From positions 16,897 to 80,896 of the forward strand of contig JACKHP010000019.1 in NCBI GenBank assembly GCA_020638905.1: a stretch of DNA of 64,000 bases, read 5' to 3'. Below the pieces are notes generated by a model. That model searched no databases and was not told the origin of the DNA. It was given only the letters and a program-made list of their open reading frames with translations. This DNA is from Planctomycetota bacterium. Its GTDB lineage: Bacteria > Planctomycetota > B15-G4. The translations under genes and the position numbers were made by a program. Positions 40,035 through 49,666 of this stretch are shown in pieces. Numbering within the stretch: the first letter of the stretch is position 1; every line of letters starts with the position of its first letter.

Positions 40035-42689
40035 GTGGCCGAGCCTCCCGACCAACACGATTCCGCCCAACCGGGTGCGCTCGCGTCCTCGCCCGCGTCC
40101 CCCACCGAGGGCGACCGGCTCCTCGACCTGTTCGGGGCCGTGCTCGACCTGCCGGACGCCGAACGCGCGACCTTCCTCGCGGACGCCTGCGGGGACGACG
40201 TCACGCTGCGCGACGAGATCCTCTCGCTCCTCGCCGTGCGACGGGACGGGATCACGCTGCTCTTCGCCGACGCGATCCCCCAGCGCACGCTGCTCGCGGC
40301 CGGCGCGCGTCGGGCATTCGACGACGCTGCGCCCGACGCCGACGTCGGCTCCGAGGCGCCCCTCCCGACACACGTCGGACCGTTCGCGATCCGGCGCGTG
40401 CTCGGACGCGGCGGCGCCGGCGTCGTCTACCTCGCCGAGCAGGGCAACCCGCGCCGGATGGTGGCCGTCAAGCGGCTCGACGCGACGTTGGCGTCGGACG
40501 CGCTGCGCGAGCGATTCGCGCGCGAGGTGTCCGTGCTCGCGCGCCTCGACCATCCCGGCATCCCGGCGCTGCTCGACGCGGGACTCGACGACGACGGGCG
40601 CCCGTGGTTCGCGCTGCCGTACGTCGACGGACGGCCGCTGGTCGACTTCGCCCATGCCGAGCGGCTCGACCGACGCGCGCGCGTCGAGCTCGTCGCGCGC
40701 GTGTGCGACGCGGTCGGCGCCGCGCACCGGGCGGAGGTCGTCCATCGCGACCTCAAGCCCGACAACGTGCTCGTCGACGCCCACGGCGCGCCGCACGTGC
40801 TCGACTTCGGCATCGCGCGCACCCTCGACGGCTCGGCCGCGCACGAAGCCCTCACCGCGCACGGCCACGTGCTGGGGACGCTCGCCTACATGAGTCCCGA
40901 GCAGGCTCTCGGCGACCCGTCGGCCACCGACGCGCGCGCCGACGTGTACGCCCTCGGGGTGCTGCTCTACGAGCTGCTCGCCGGACGCCTGCCGCACGAG
41001 GTGCGCGGACGCACGCTGCACGAATCGCTGCGCCGCATCGCCGAGTTCGACGCACCGCCGCTCGACACGGGCGACCGCGACGACCTGCCGCTCGTGGTCG
41101 GCAAGGCCCTCGCGCGCGAGCCGGCCCGGCGCTACACCGACGCCGACGCCCTGGCACGCGACCTGCGCCGCTGGCTCGACGGACGTCCCGTCGAGGCGCA
41201 CGCGCCCGGAGCGCTCTACCGCGCGCGGCGCTTCGCGGCGCGCCACCGAACCCTCGCGGCGGGCATCCTGCTCGGCGCGCTCACCCTGCTGGCGGGCTTC
41301 GGCGTGGCGCTGGCACACCTCGTCGAGGCGCGCGACGCAGAACACCGCGCCGAAGCCCGCCGCAGCGAGCTCTTGGGACTCAGCGACGAACGCCGCCTCG
41401 CCGAGCTCGTCGCCGAGGCCGACACGCTGTGGCCCGCGACCCCCGCGCGACTCGCCGCCTACGACGCCTGGCTCGACGAGGCCGACGCGCTCCTCGCGCG
41501 CCGCGCCGCCCACGCCTCGACCGCCGCCGCGCTGAGCGCCGACGGCTCGCCCACCTCCGAGCGCGCCTGGGAGCTCGACGTGCTCGAGCGGCTGCTCGCC
41601 TCGCTCGACACCTTCGCCTCGGACGACTGGCGCCGTGGCACGCGCGCCGACGTGGCTCGCCGCCGCGCGCACGCGGCCCTCCTGCGCGACGAGCCCCACG
41701 CCGGCCTGTGGGACGAAGCCGCGCGCGCGGTCGCAGCCTCTCCCGACTACACCGGCCTCGTGCTCACGCCGCAGGTCGGACTCGTCCCGCTCGGGGCCGA
41801 CCCGCACAGCGGCCTGCAGGAGTTCGCCGAAGCCGGCTGGACGGGACGCGTCCCGGTGCGCGACGCGCGCAGCGGCGAGCTCGCGCTCGACGCCGAGAGC
41901 GCCCTCGTGTTCGTGCTGATCCCCGGCGGCGAGGTGCTGCTCGGCGCGCAGTCCACCGACCCGGTCGCTCCGCGCTTCGACGCCGACGCGCTCGACCACG
42001 AGGGACCACCTCAGCACGTGCGGCTCGATCCGTTCCTGATCGCCAAGCACGAGCTGTCGATCGCGCAGTGGCGTCGCTTCACCGGCGACGACCCCGGTCC
42101 CTTCGCCGACGGCACGCGCTGGTACGACGAGGACGTCGGAGCGACCCATCCCGTCGGCGGCCTCTCGTGGCGCGCGGCCGACGCCGTGCTCGCGCGGCTC
42201 GGTCTACGGCTCCCCACCGAAGCCCAGTGGGAGACCGCGGCGCGCGGCGGCACGGCTACGCCCTTCTGGCCGGGGCGCGACGTCGCGGCCCTCGGCGACG
42301 CGCTCAACGTCGGCGACCGCGGCTTCCTGCGCGCCAGCCACGAGCCGGCCGCGGTCGTCGAGGCCTCCCCATTCGACGACGGGCATCCCGGACTCGCCGC
42401 GGTCGACGCCGGCACACCGAACCCGTTCGGCCTGCACGGCGTGCACGGCAACCTGTGGGAGTTCACGCGCGACGTGTTCCGCACCACGCTCGACGTCCCG
42501 CGCCGCCCGGGCGACGGCCTCGTGCTGACGGCCGAGAACGGACTGCGCACGGTGCGCGGCGGCTCGTTCACCGACCCGTGGTACCAGACGCGCGTGTCGT
42601 TCCGCACCGACGCCGACGAGCAGCGCGCCAGCCGGACGTACGGCGTGCGCCCCGCCCGCGCGCTCGAGGGAGTGCGGCGCGATGACTGA
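40035..42689 (+). CDS. Membrane Ser/Thr protein kinase with C-terminal FGE/sulfatase-modifying domain
   Basis: An 884-aa kinase. Residues ~28-70 form the helical segment often found before planctomycete and acidobacterial kinases (LPDAERATFLADACGDD). The kinase core has the Gly loop LGRGGAGVVY, the Lys in VAVKRL, an intact HRDLKPDN and DFGIAR, plus GTLAYMSPEQ. A membrane segment lies near 410-435. A helical stretch leads to a formylglycine-generating-enzyme fold from about residue 630 (HELSIAQWRRFTG, RLPTEAQWE, NPFGLHGVHGNLWEF, RGGSF). Start GTG has AGAGGT upstream. It overlaps the next kinase gene by 8 bases, so both are made together. Confidence 0.9.
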   Translation: MAEPPDQHDSAQPGALASSPASPTEGDRLLDLFGAVLDLPDAERATFLADACGDDVTLRDEILSLLAVRRDGITLLFADAIPQRTLLAAGARRAFDDAAPDADVGSEAPLPTHVGPFAIRRVLGRGGAGVVYLAEQGNPRRMVAVKRLDATLASDALRERFAREVSVLARLDHPGIPALLDAGLDDDGRPWFALPYVDGRPLVDFAHAERLDRRARVELVARVCDAVGAAHRAEVVHRDLKPDNVLVDAHGAPHVLDFGIARTLDGSAAHEALTAHGHVLGTLAYMSPEQALGDPSATDARADVYALGVLLYELLAGRLPHEVRGRTLHESLRRIAEFDAPPLDTGDRDDLPLVVGKALAREPARRYTDADALARDLRRWLDGRPVEAHAPGALYRARRFAARHRTLAAGILLGALTLLAGFGVALAHLVEARDAEHRAEARRSELLGLSDERRLAELVAEADTLWPATPARLAAYDAWLDEADALLARRAAHASTAAALSADGSPTSERAWELDVLERLLASLDTFASDDWRRGTRADVARRRAHAALLRDEPHAGLWDEAARAVAASPDYTGLVLTPQVGLVPLGADPHSGLQEFAEAGWTGRVPVRDARSGELALDAESALVFVLIPGGEVLLGAQSTDPVAPRFDADALDHEGPPQHVRLDPFLIAKHELSIAQWRRFTGDDPGPFADGTRWYDEDVGATHPVGGLSWRAADAVLARLGLRLPTEAQWETAARGGTATPFWPGRDVAALGDALNVGDRGFLRASHEPAAVVEASPFDDGHPGLAAVDAGTPNPFGLHGVHGNLWEFTRDVFRTTLDVPRRPGDGLVLTAENGLRTVRGGSFTDPWYQTRVSFRTDADEQRASRTYGVRPARALEGVRRDD

Positions 42690-45144
42690 GGCGCCGCGAC
42701 ACTCGCGGGCTCACGGCGACCCCGCGCACGATCCCGAGCGCGCACGCGAGCGTGATCCCGCGCGCACGTCCGACGCGCCGGGAGAGCGCTTCGGCCGCTA
42801 TCTCGTGCTGCGGCGTCTCGGCGCGGGCGCGTCGGGCGTCGTCGACCTCGCGCGTCAGGACGGGAGCGGACAGCTCGTGGCGCTGAAACGCCTGCGCGCC
42901 GACCTGTCCGACGCCGCGGCGAGGCGACGCTTCGCGCGCGAGGCAGCCGCTCTCGGACGCCTGCAGCATCCCGGCATCGCACGCATCCTCGAGGCAGGGC
43001 TCGGCCCCGACGGTCGTCCCTACCTCGCCCTCGAACACGTCGACGGCCAGCCTCTCGACACCTGGGCGCGCGCGCACGCGCTCTCGACGCGCGACGTCGT
43101 GGCGCTGCTCGCGCGCGTCGCCGACGCCCTCGACCACGCGCACCGCCGCGGTGTCGTCCACCGCGACCTGCAGCCCGCGCACGTCCTCGTCGACGTCGCG
43201 GGACGTCCGCGCGTGCTCGACTTCGGCCTGGCGCGCCTGCTCGACGACGACGCGACGGAGACGCGCCTCACGCGCGACGACGCGCTGCTGGGCACGCTCG
43301 GCTGGCTGAGTCCCGAACAGGCCACGGGACGGCGTGACGTCGACGAGCGCGCCGACGTGCACGCGCTGGGTCTGCTGGCCTTCGCGCTGCTCGCCGGGCG
43401 TCAGGCGTTCGAGCCAGGCGGACGTCCGCTGGCCGAGGTGCTCGACGAGGTCGCGACGCGCGAGCCGCCGCGCCTCGGTTCGCTCGACCCTCGCCTGCGC
43501 GGCGACCTCGAGACGATCGTCGCCAAGGCGCTCGAAAAGGACCCGGCCCGTCGCTATCCGACGGCCGGCGCGTTCGCGGCCGACCTGCGCCGCCACCTGC
43601 GCGACGAGCCCGTCCTCGCACGGCCACCGTCGCTGCGCGTGCAGCTCGTCAAGCTCGCGCGTCGGCGGCGCAAGACCCTGGCCGGCGCGGGCGTCGTGCT
43701 CGTCGCGCTGCTGCTCGGCACCGCCGCGGCCGCCGCCGGACGCCTGCGCGCCCAGGCCGCCACGCGCGCGCTCACCGAGGAGTCCGACGAGATCCTGCGC
43801 CTGTCCGACGCGCGACGCCTGGGCGCGCTGCGCGACGAGGCCGATGCGCTCTGGCCAGCGTGGCCCGAACGCGCCGACACGATGCAGCAGTGGATCGTCC
43901 GAGCGAGCGCGCTCGCCGGCGAACTCCCACGACACCGCGCGACGCTCGAGCGCTGGCGCACCGAGCAGATGCCGCACGAGGACGACGCGTCCGACCTGGC
44001 GCGCCGCTGGAAGCTGTCGCGACTCGAGGAACTCGTCACCGCGCTCGACGACTTCGTGCATCCCGCGTCCGACGACGAGCTCGGCAGCCTGCCCGAGATG
44101 GAGCGCCGCGTGCAGCGCGCGCGCGACGCCGCACGCGTCTCGATCGACGCACACCGCGCGGTGTGGGACGAGGCCGTCGCGTCGATCGCCGACCGCGCCG
44201 CGAGTCCGCTCTACGACGGCCTCCGCCTCGCGCCGCAGGTCGACCTCGTCCCGCTCGGGAAGGACCCCGGCTCCGGCCTATGGGAGTTCGCGCACCTGCC
44301 GAGCGGCGCGTTGCCCGTGCGCGATGCGAAGAGCGGGCGACTCGCACTCGACGCCGACTCGGCCATCGTGCTCGTGCTCGTCCCCGGCGGCCAGGCGCTG
44401 ATGGGCGCACAGGCCGACGACCCGCACGCATCGCGCTTCGACCCAGAGGCCGGCATCGGCGAACGGCCGGTGCACGCGGTCGAGCTCGCGCCGTACTTCC
44501 TCGGCAAGCACGAGCTCACCCAGGCCCAGTACGCACGCCTCACCGGCGGCAATCCCAGCGGCTGGGGAGTGGGCTGGACGAATGGCGTCGAGGTCGTGAC
44601 CGCGCTGCATCCCGTCGAGTCGCTGAGCTGGACGGAGGCGCGTGCAGCACTCGCACGCTGGGGCCTCGTGCTGCCGACCGAAGCCCGCTGGGAGCACGCC
44701 GCACGCGCCGGAAGCGACACCCCGTTCGCCATGGGGCGCGACGCCGCCTCGCTGGCCGGCTCCGCCAACCTGTTCGACCGCACCGCCGCCCGCTCCCGCC
44801 GCGACTGGGAAGGGCGCGTCGAGACGCTGCCCTTCGACGACGGTCACCTCCTGCACGCGCCGGTGGGCAGCTTCCGTCCCGATGCGTTCGGCCTGCACGA
44901 CATGTTCGGCAACGTCGAGGAGCTGCTCGCCGACCCGTACCTGCCGTACGACCACGCCGTGCGCGAGGGCGACGGCTTTCGCCTCGTGCGGCCCGGCGAG
45001 GAGGGCGCGCCGCCCGGTGTCCGGGGACGCAGCCACGCGCAGATGCCCGGGCGCGCCCGGGCCGCCGAGCGCGCGAACGTGCCGCCCGACGCCCGCTCGG
45101 TGAACCTCGGCCTGCGCGTGGCGCGCGACGTGTTGCCGGGGTGA
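42682..45144 (+). CDS. Second kinase-FGE protein, with altered catalytic loop
   Basis: An 820-aa paralogue of the preceding gene, without its N-terminal helical segment. The Gly loop (LGAGASGVVD), Lys69 (VALKRL) and DFG (180-182) are kept, but the catalytic loop is H160-R-D-L-Q164-P-A-H167: the usual Lys and metal-binding Asn (HRDLKPxN) are replaced by Gln and His. The Gly loop also lacks the last aromatic residue. It may be a weak or dead kinase. Membrane segment near 330-352, FGE-type domain from about 580 (HELTQAQYARLTGG, LPTEARWEHAARAG, FGLHDMFGNVEE). The sigma factor gene follows 99 bases later. Confidence 0.88.
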   Translation: MTEAPRHSRAHGDPAHDPERARERDPARTSDAPGERFGRYLVLRRLGAGASGVVDLARQDGSGQLVALKRLRADLSDAAARRRFAREAAALGRLQHPGIARILEAGLGPDGRPYLALEHVDGQPLDTWARAHALSTRDVVALLARVADALDHAHRRGVVHRDLQPAHVLVDVAGRPRVLDFGLARLLDDDATETRLTRDDALLGTLGWLSPEQATGRRDVDERADVHALGLLAFALLAGRQAFEPGGRPLAEVLDEVATREPPRLGSLDPRLRGDLETIVAKALEKDPARRYPTAGAFAADLRRHLRDEPVLARPPSLRVQLVKLARRRRKTLAGAGVVLVALLLGTAAAAAGRLRAQAATRALTEESDEILRLSDARRLGALRDEADALWPAWPERADTMQQWIVRASALAGELPRHRATLERWRTEQMPHEDDASDLARRWKLSRLEELVTALDDFVHPASDDELGSLPEMERRVQRARDAARVSIDAHRAVWDEAVASIADRAASPLYDGLRLAPQVDLVPLGKDPGSGLWEFAHLPSGALPVRDAKSGRLALDADSAIVLVLVPGGQALMGAQADDPHASRFDPEAGIGERPVHAVELAPYFLGKHELTQAQYARLTGGNPSGWGVGWTNGVEVVTALHPVESLSWTEARAALARWGLVLPTEARWEHAARAGSDTPFAMGRDAASLAGSANLFDRTAARSRRDWEGRVETLPFDDGHLLHAPVGSFRPDAFGLHDMFGNVEELLADPYLPYDHAVREGDGFRLVRPGEEGAPPGVRGRSHAQMPGRARAAERANVPPDARSVNLGLRVARDVLPG

Positions 45145-45194
45145 AGCGACGGAGGGGCGGCGACAACCGCGGGTGACGGCGACGCGTCGTCGAG

Positions 45195-45200
45195 TAGACT
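45195..45200 (+). promoter_or_regulatory. Possible -10 box TAGACT of the sigma factor gene
   Basis: TAGACT about 44 bases before the ATG, with a weak GTGACG 16 bases upstream of it. Suggests that the sigma factor can be transcribed separately from the kinases. Confidence 0.35.
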
Positions 45201-45243
45201 CCGGGCCTCGGCGCCCCCGCGCCGATCGCCCCGCCGCTCGTCG

Positions 45244-45810
45244 ATGACCAAGAAGCCGTCCGTGATGTCCGAGAGCCCCGCCGACCCCGACGATGAGGCC
45301 CGCGCGCGGCTCGACGCGCTCTTCCCGCACCTGTACGACGCGCTGCGCGAGCTCGCCGGGCAGTACCTGCGCCGCGAGCGCGACGACCACACCCTGCAAC
45401 CGACGGCGGTGGTCCACGAGGCCTACCTGCGCCTGCGCCAGTCGCGCCAGCTCGACACCCACGACCGCGGCGCGTTCATGGCCGCCGCGTCGTCCACGAT
45501 CCGCCGCCTGCTCATCGACCACGCCCGCCGCGCGGGCGCCGACCGCCGAGGCGGAGGATGGAGCCGCGTCACGCTGCAGACCGGGCTGCTCGTCCAGCCC
45601 GCCCCCGACCTCGACCTGATCGCCCTCGACGAGGCCGTCACGCGCCTCGGTCAGCAGTTCCCGCGCGTGGGCCAGGTCGTCGAGCTGCGCGTCTTCTGCA
45701 GCATGACCCACGACGAGGCCGCCAGCGCCCTCGACGTCACCCGCCGCACGATCGACCGCGACTGGGAGTTCGCCAAGTCCTGGTTGCTGCGGGAGTTGTC
45801 GCGAGAGTAG
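45244..45810 (+). CDS. ECF-type RNA polymerase sigma factor (TIGR02999-like)
   Basis: A 188-aa sigma factor. FPHLYDALRELAGQYLRRER with PTAVVHEAYLRL is region 2, AFMAAASSTIRRLLIDHARR is the distinctive element of the planctomycete/acidobacterial ECF group, and VVELRVFCSMTHDEAASAL with VTRRTIDRDWEFAKSWL is the region 4 helix-turn-helix. No anti-sigma gene is adjacent. Instead two membrane kinases precede it on the same strand, the known ECF-Ser/Thr kinase arrangement of planctomycetes, so phosphorylation probably controls it. ATG 45265 is an alternative start. Confidence 0.9.
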   Translation: MTKKPSVMSESPADPDDEARARLDALFPHLYDALRELAGQYLRRERDDHTLQPTAVVHEAYLRLRQSRQLDTHDRGAFMAAASSTIRRLLIDHARRAGADRRGGGWSRVTLQTGLLVQPAPDLDLIALDEAVTRLGQQFPRVGQVVELRVFCSMTHDEAASALDVTRRTIDRDWEFAKSWLLRELSRE

Positions 45811-45827
45811 GTCGGGGGGCGGGGGCC

Positions 45828-46481
45828 TCACCTGCCTAGCTCGACGTCAACGAGTTGCCTGACCCAGCGCCGGCACTCCATATCTGCCTGTGCCACGAGT
45901 TTCCGCCTGTGAGCGACTGCGTGCGCTGACAGCATGGCCCAGGCAAGCCCAGCAACAGCCGCCACGAGAGCGGATCGCCAGAAGGCCGTCTCGCCACTGA
46001 GTTCGAGGAGCCTCCTGGCGCCATAGAGCGATCCCACGAACACGATCGTTGTCCAGAGACACCCAGTCAGATCTGCCCTGAATGCCTTCAGGGCCACGCT
46101 TGCTGCCGGAAGATCGCCGACGAGCATCGCAACCCAGCCTGGGTTCGCGAGGAAGTGCATCTCTTTCGTCGCATGATTCACGAGTACCACGGACTCGCCA
46201 TTGGCGAGCATCCCGATGGACACTCGATTTCCCTTCCGGAGAGGGATGTCGACACCACGATAGCTGAGCGCCTTCTCGTCCCCGGTCACCTCGACACTCA
46301 GCCAGATCTCTTGAATCGTCGTGTTCTGACTGTAGATCTGCGGCGGTGAGACGGACCCACCGGTTGGCCCCACGGTACCGCCGCCGCCTTCGGACCACAC
46401 ATGCATCTCCGTCCGCTTCGTCGAGTCGATAACCGTTCCGCGAATCCACTCGAGGTGGCGCTCATCTGCATCGTTCGCCAT
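45828..46481 (-). CDS. Membrane protein of unknown function
   Basis: A 217-aa protein. Residues ~25-50 hold a Gly/Ser-rich motif (MHVWSEGGGGTVGPTGG followed by SPP and a TT-rich strand) seen in a family of small proteobacterial membrane proteins, to my recollection; a beta domain follows to about 125. Two hydrophobic segments lie near 140-155 and 165-190. Codon use is less GC-rich than in the kinase genes. Converges with the sigma factor gene. Function unknown. Confidence 0.75.
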   Translation of the reverse strand: MANDADERHLEWIRGTVIDSTKRTEMHVWSEGGGGTVGPTGGSVSPPQIYSQNTTIQEIWLSVEVTGDEKALSYRGVDIPLRKGNRVSIGMLANGESVVLVNHATKEMHFLANPGWVAMLVGDLPAASVALKAFRADLTGCLWTTIVFVGSLYGARRLLELSGETAFWRSALVAAVAGLAWAMLSAHAVAHRRKLVAQADMECRRWVRQLVDVELGR

Positions 46482-46722
46482 GCCGTCGTCCTCATCCCCC
46501 GCGGCTCATTTGGAGCACCACAAGCTCTTTGGCGCAGGCATCCCGATTCGTGCGACATGCCTCGCGAGGATGAGAACGGTCGCACCGGTGCAACTTGCGA
46601 GAGCGAGCCTAGCGGGGCTGAGCTCAGGAACGATGTCGCATGCAAGGGCCTGAGCACGCCAGAGTCGTCGGGGAGCAAACGCCTCCCTCAACATCACATT
46701 CACGACTTCCCAAGGAGCGCTC

Positions 46723-48213
46723 ATGGACCTTGCCGATGGCGCAGGATCCACAAGCGACCGCCACCCGAACATTGCGATCGCGTCACTCCTCGTGATCGCC
46801 TTGCTTGCGCCCCCAGGCCAGTCGACTGGATTCGTACGGGAACCTCTGGACTCGGCGGTCGAAGCCGTAGTCGAGAGCCTGCCATGGCGTGACGTCCGCG
46901 AAGTCTTGGTGACCAACTGCCTTTGCGACATGGCAGCACTCCCTGGGACGGGCGCTCGAATCGAGAGTGCAGATGGAATCGAGCTCGGCGAGCAGCGAGC
47001 CGTCGCCATCGGTGGCACGCTCACAGGCAATCAGCGCTTCGTGGCCATTCGCAAGCAGGACGGCGAATGGAGGCTCTGGAACTGCGAAGGAGATCAGCCC
47101 AGACTGGGTCTCCCCGAAGCCATCCTGAGCGATGGATCCGCGCTCTTCATGCCCCGTGACGCCTCCTTCCGGGTCGCCCCGGACGGGATCAGGGCGTTGC
47201 TCTTCTGGGGATCCGACCGCGATCGGCGGTCGGTGCTGCGCGAGTTCGAGGACACCCTTTCCTCGAGTGGGCGTCTTTCCTCCCACCGTGCCGTTGCGAT
47301 CCTCGCACGGAGCCGTTCTGGTGTGCTGATGGTCGACCACGACCGGGGCGCGAAAGATGGTCGATCCGATCGGCTGGTGAAGATCGTCGGTCCACAGGTG
47401 GAGGTCCTGCTCGAACTCCCGGTGCAGGCGCCGGGCTTCCCTGCCGGGACGACCGTAACAGCGGTCAAAGCTGCCAGCCTCAGCCCAAGCGGACGCTACG
47501 CCGCTTTCACGGGGAGCCTCGGAGGCCCTGGCCTCGCCGTCGAGACAGCCCTCTTCCGCCTCGATGGGAAGACGCTCGAACTCGGCATGAGGCCGCTCGT
47601 CATTCAGACCCAGGGTCGAGGACGGCGCCCGTCCTCGACGGCGCTCGACCTCCTCGCACCCGCAGTCGACGACGACGGGACTCTGTACGTCAACACCAGC
47701 GCGGCCGTGCAACGCGGAGAGCCTGGGAACATGCGCCCGTTCGAGCCCGCTCTCGAGGATGCGGACGGGCGCGAGGTCGTGCTCGCGCGGTGGGTCGCGG
47801 TTGGCGGGGCTCGGATGACCTTCGAGGACTCGAGGGGCGTGTTCTGGACCGCAGAGGGAGGGGCGCCTGTCAAACTGCTGAAGCAGCAACCCGACGATGT
47901 CTTCGGATCGCTGGTCCCTAGCGACTCGGACCGGTCCCTCTTCCTGGGCAGGTTTCGAAGCTCGGGCCTGGAGGGAGCCTGGTTGCTCGAAGAGGGAACT
48001 GCAGAACTCGTCGTTCGCGTCGGCGACTCGATCGCGACAGCGTTCGGGCCGAGGGACGTGCTCGGGATCGACACACCGAAAGAAGCCCAGGGTTGGCTCA
48101 TCTCGAGATCCGGTCAATGGGTGTCCCGTACGTCGATCGCGCTGCGTGTCACGCTCAGCGCCGTCGAAGGCAAAGTCGATGCTGGCCGCGCGATCCTGCT
48201 GATCGATCGCTGA
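46723..48213 (+). CDS. Exported or membrane-anchored protein of unknown function
   Basis: A 496-aa protein with one hydrophobic N-terminal segment (IAIASLLVIALLAPPG), likely a signal peptide. The rest is beta-rich with phrases such as SLSPSGRYAAFTGSL, FEDSRGVFWTAEGG, LLEEGTAELVVRVGDSI and VEGKVDAGRAILLI, which resemble the repeats of secreted planctomycete DUF-type propellers, but I cannot name the family. The ATG has AAGGAGC a few bases upstream. GC at third positions is lower than average here. Confidence 0.72.
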   Translation: MDLADGAGSTSDRHPNIAIASLLVIALLAPPGQSTGFVREPLDSAVEAVVESLPWRDVREVLVTNCLCDMAALPGTGARIESADGIELGEQRAVAIGGTLTGNQRFVAIRKQDGEWRLWNCEGDQPRLGLPEAILSDGSALFMPRDASFRVAPDGIRALLFWGSDRDRRSVLREFEDTLSSSGRLSSHRAVAILARSRSGVLMVDHDRGAKDGRSDRLVKIVGPQVEVLLELPVQAPGFPAGTTVTAVKAASLSPSGRYAAFTGSLGGPGLAVETALFRLDGKTLELGMRPLVIQTQGRGRRPSSTALDLLAPAVDDDGTLYVNTSAAVQRGEPGNMRPFEPALEDADGREVVLARWVAVGGARMTFEDSRGVFWTAEGGAPVKLLKQQPDDVFGSLVPSDSDRSLFLGRFRSSGLEGAWLLEEGTAELVVRVGDSIATAFGPRDVLGIDTPKEAQGWLISRSGQWVSRTSIALRVTLSAVEGKVDAGRAILLIDR

Positions 48214-48355
48214 TCGACCGATGGCGACGGGCGTGCGGCCGCCCTGCAGCTCGCGCACGGCGAGGCCAGGCGGCGCCGTGGCGGTTGGGCACGAACCAAT
48301 GACCCAGCGGGGCCCCACCCAGGGACGCCGGCTTCATCCCGTCTCTCGCGCCCGC

Positions 48356-48361
48356 TACCCT
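48356..48361 (+). promoter_or_regulatory. TACCCT -10-like box, leaderless candidate
   Basis: Six bases before the ATG at 48368, no Shine-Dalgarno in between. Confidence 0.35.
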
Positions 48362-48367
48362 CCAGCC

Positions 48368-48937
48368 ATGCTCGCCACCATCTCCCCCGGCAACATCCTC
48401 GCGAACTCGGCACTGTTCCTGTTCGCACTCGCGCTGGCCGGGCTGCTCATCCAGCGCGTGTTGCTCTCGCTGCTGCCAGGCACGCGCAAGAAGCTCGCTG
48501 CGTTCACGGCCTTCGCGGGCGAGCAAGGCGGCACGTCGGGACGCACCGGTCTCGACGGCGAGCCCTGGCTCGAGGTCGTGCGCGAGCGCTGGACGCTGCG
48601 CGCCGAGATGCACATCCGGCGGCGGCGCACCTTCCTGCAGGTCGTGCTGCGCGGCCTCGAGACCGGCCTCGACCACCGCGTGACCGTGCTCGCGGCGAGC
48701 GAGCCGACGACACCCGTCGAACGCGCCTTGCACGACGCGGCCCTCCGCCTGGGGACGATCGCCGAGCGCGGCGACGCCGCTCGCGCCGCCCGCGACACGC
48801 TCTACGAGACCTGGGCCGATCGCGGCGAAGTGGGCACGCAGCTCCGCGGCTGGCGAGCGGCGAAGACGTTCGGCGCCGAACTGCTCGAGGTCGAACGCGT
48901 GTTGGGGGATCTCGCCGAGGCGGTTCGGCGAGGCTGA
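48368..48937 (+). CDS. Single-pass membrane protein of unknown function
   Basis: A 189-aa protein with a membrane segment at about residues 10-32 (ANSALFLFALALAGLLIQRVLL), followed by a cytoplasmic, Arg-rich soluble part with alternating strands (EPWLEVVRERWTLRAEMHIRRRR) and a helical end. No family recognised. It follows the exported unknown gene on the same strand but has its own -10-like box six bases before the ATG. Confidence 0.72.
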   Translation: MLATISPGNILANSALFLFALALAGLLIQRVLLSLLPGTRKKLAAFTAFAGEQGGTSGRTGLDGEPWLEVVRERWTLRAEMHIRRRRTFLQVVLRGLETGLDHRVTVLAASEPTTPVERALHDAALRLGTIAERGDAARAARDTLYETWADRGEVGTQLRGWRAAKTFGAELLEVERVLGDLAEAVRRG

Positions 48938-49040
48938 GGGGCGGCGGGTGGCGGGGGGCGACTCCACGCGGTCGCTCGCATGCTGGAGATCCGTGTGTGC
49001 GGACACTCCGGGTGCTCGGGGGCGACCGCCCCGCTCGAGC

Positions 49041-49443
49041 AGTCCTCGGCGCCTGCGGCGCCTGCGGAACTCGCTGGGCGATCGCCCCCTGCGCTCCTCC
49101 GGTCCGCACATACGATGCCGGGCGCGTGAACGACGCTCCGGCATGCCCCGCCGACTCGCAGCGTATCGAGCGCAGCGCCGTCGGTGATTCACGCGCGCCG
49201 GCGCGCCGTCCAGAGCCGGCACGCAGCTCGATGCCGTCAGCCTTCGCGATCATGCTCACGCACGAGACTCACCCCGGCGGCGCGCACCACCTGCTTCGAA
49301 AGATCCTTTGGCTCGACACCCTCTCCGATTCGCCGCGAAGCCGCGCCCCAGCGCGCTGAGCTTCCCCCCGCTCCGGAATGCGCGCCCCGAGGCACGTTCC
49401 CAGCGCGCTGCGAGTTCCGCAGCCGCCGCAGGCGGCGAGGACT
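49041..49443. repeat. 34-base imperfect inverted repeats, 335 bases apart
   Basis: Left arm 49041-49074 begins AGTCCTCGGCGCCTGCGGCG; the reverse complement of 49410-49443 begins AGTCCTCGCCGCCTGCGGCG. Only two positions differ. Similarity weakens outside the arms. No transposase frame or target duplication seen. Confidence 0.6.
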
Positions 49444-49608
49444 GTCCGAAGCTGCGCGCTGCTGCGTGACGATGGTCAGCGGGCGCGCACACGGCGTTTG
49501 AAACGCCGCGCGTGCGGGGTGGGCGCCGCGTGACGCCGCCGGTTTGCTCGCGTCCGCCAAGCCGTTCATCCTTTCATCTCGCGAAGGGAGCGCCGCGCGA
49601 GAAGCGGC

Positions 49609-49666
49609 GGGCGATGTGGGACGGAGGCCAGGTGTTCCCCCACCTGGCCGCAGTCCCACGTCGCCC
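49609..49666 (-). terminator. Long two-part hairpin downstream of the CLC gene
   Basis: GGGCGATGTGGGAC (49609-49622) pairs with 49653-49666 with one mismatch; after a 3-base internal loop GGCCAGGTG pairs with CACCTGGCC around a TTCCCC loop. It lies about 30 bases after the CLC stop, so it probably ends or protects that transcript. No T-run. Confidence 0.5.

Noticed and set aside
46783..48318. 511-codon frame on the minus strand
   Set aside because: Competes with the plus-strand frame at 46723, which has a Shine-Dalgarno, a signal peptide and protein-like composition; the minus frame has none.
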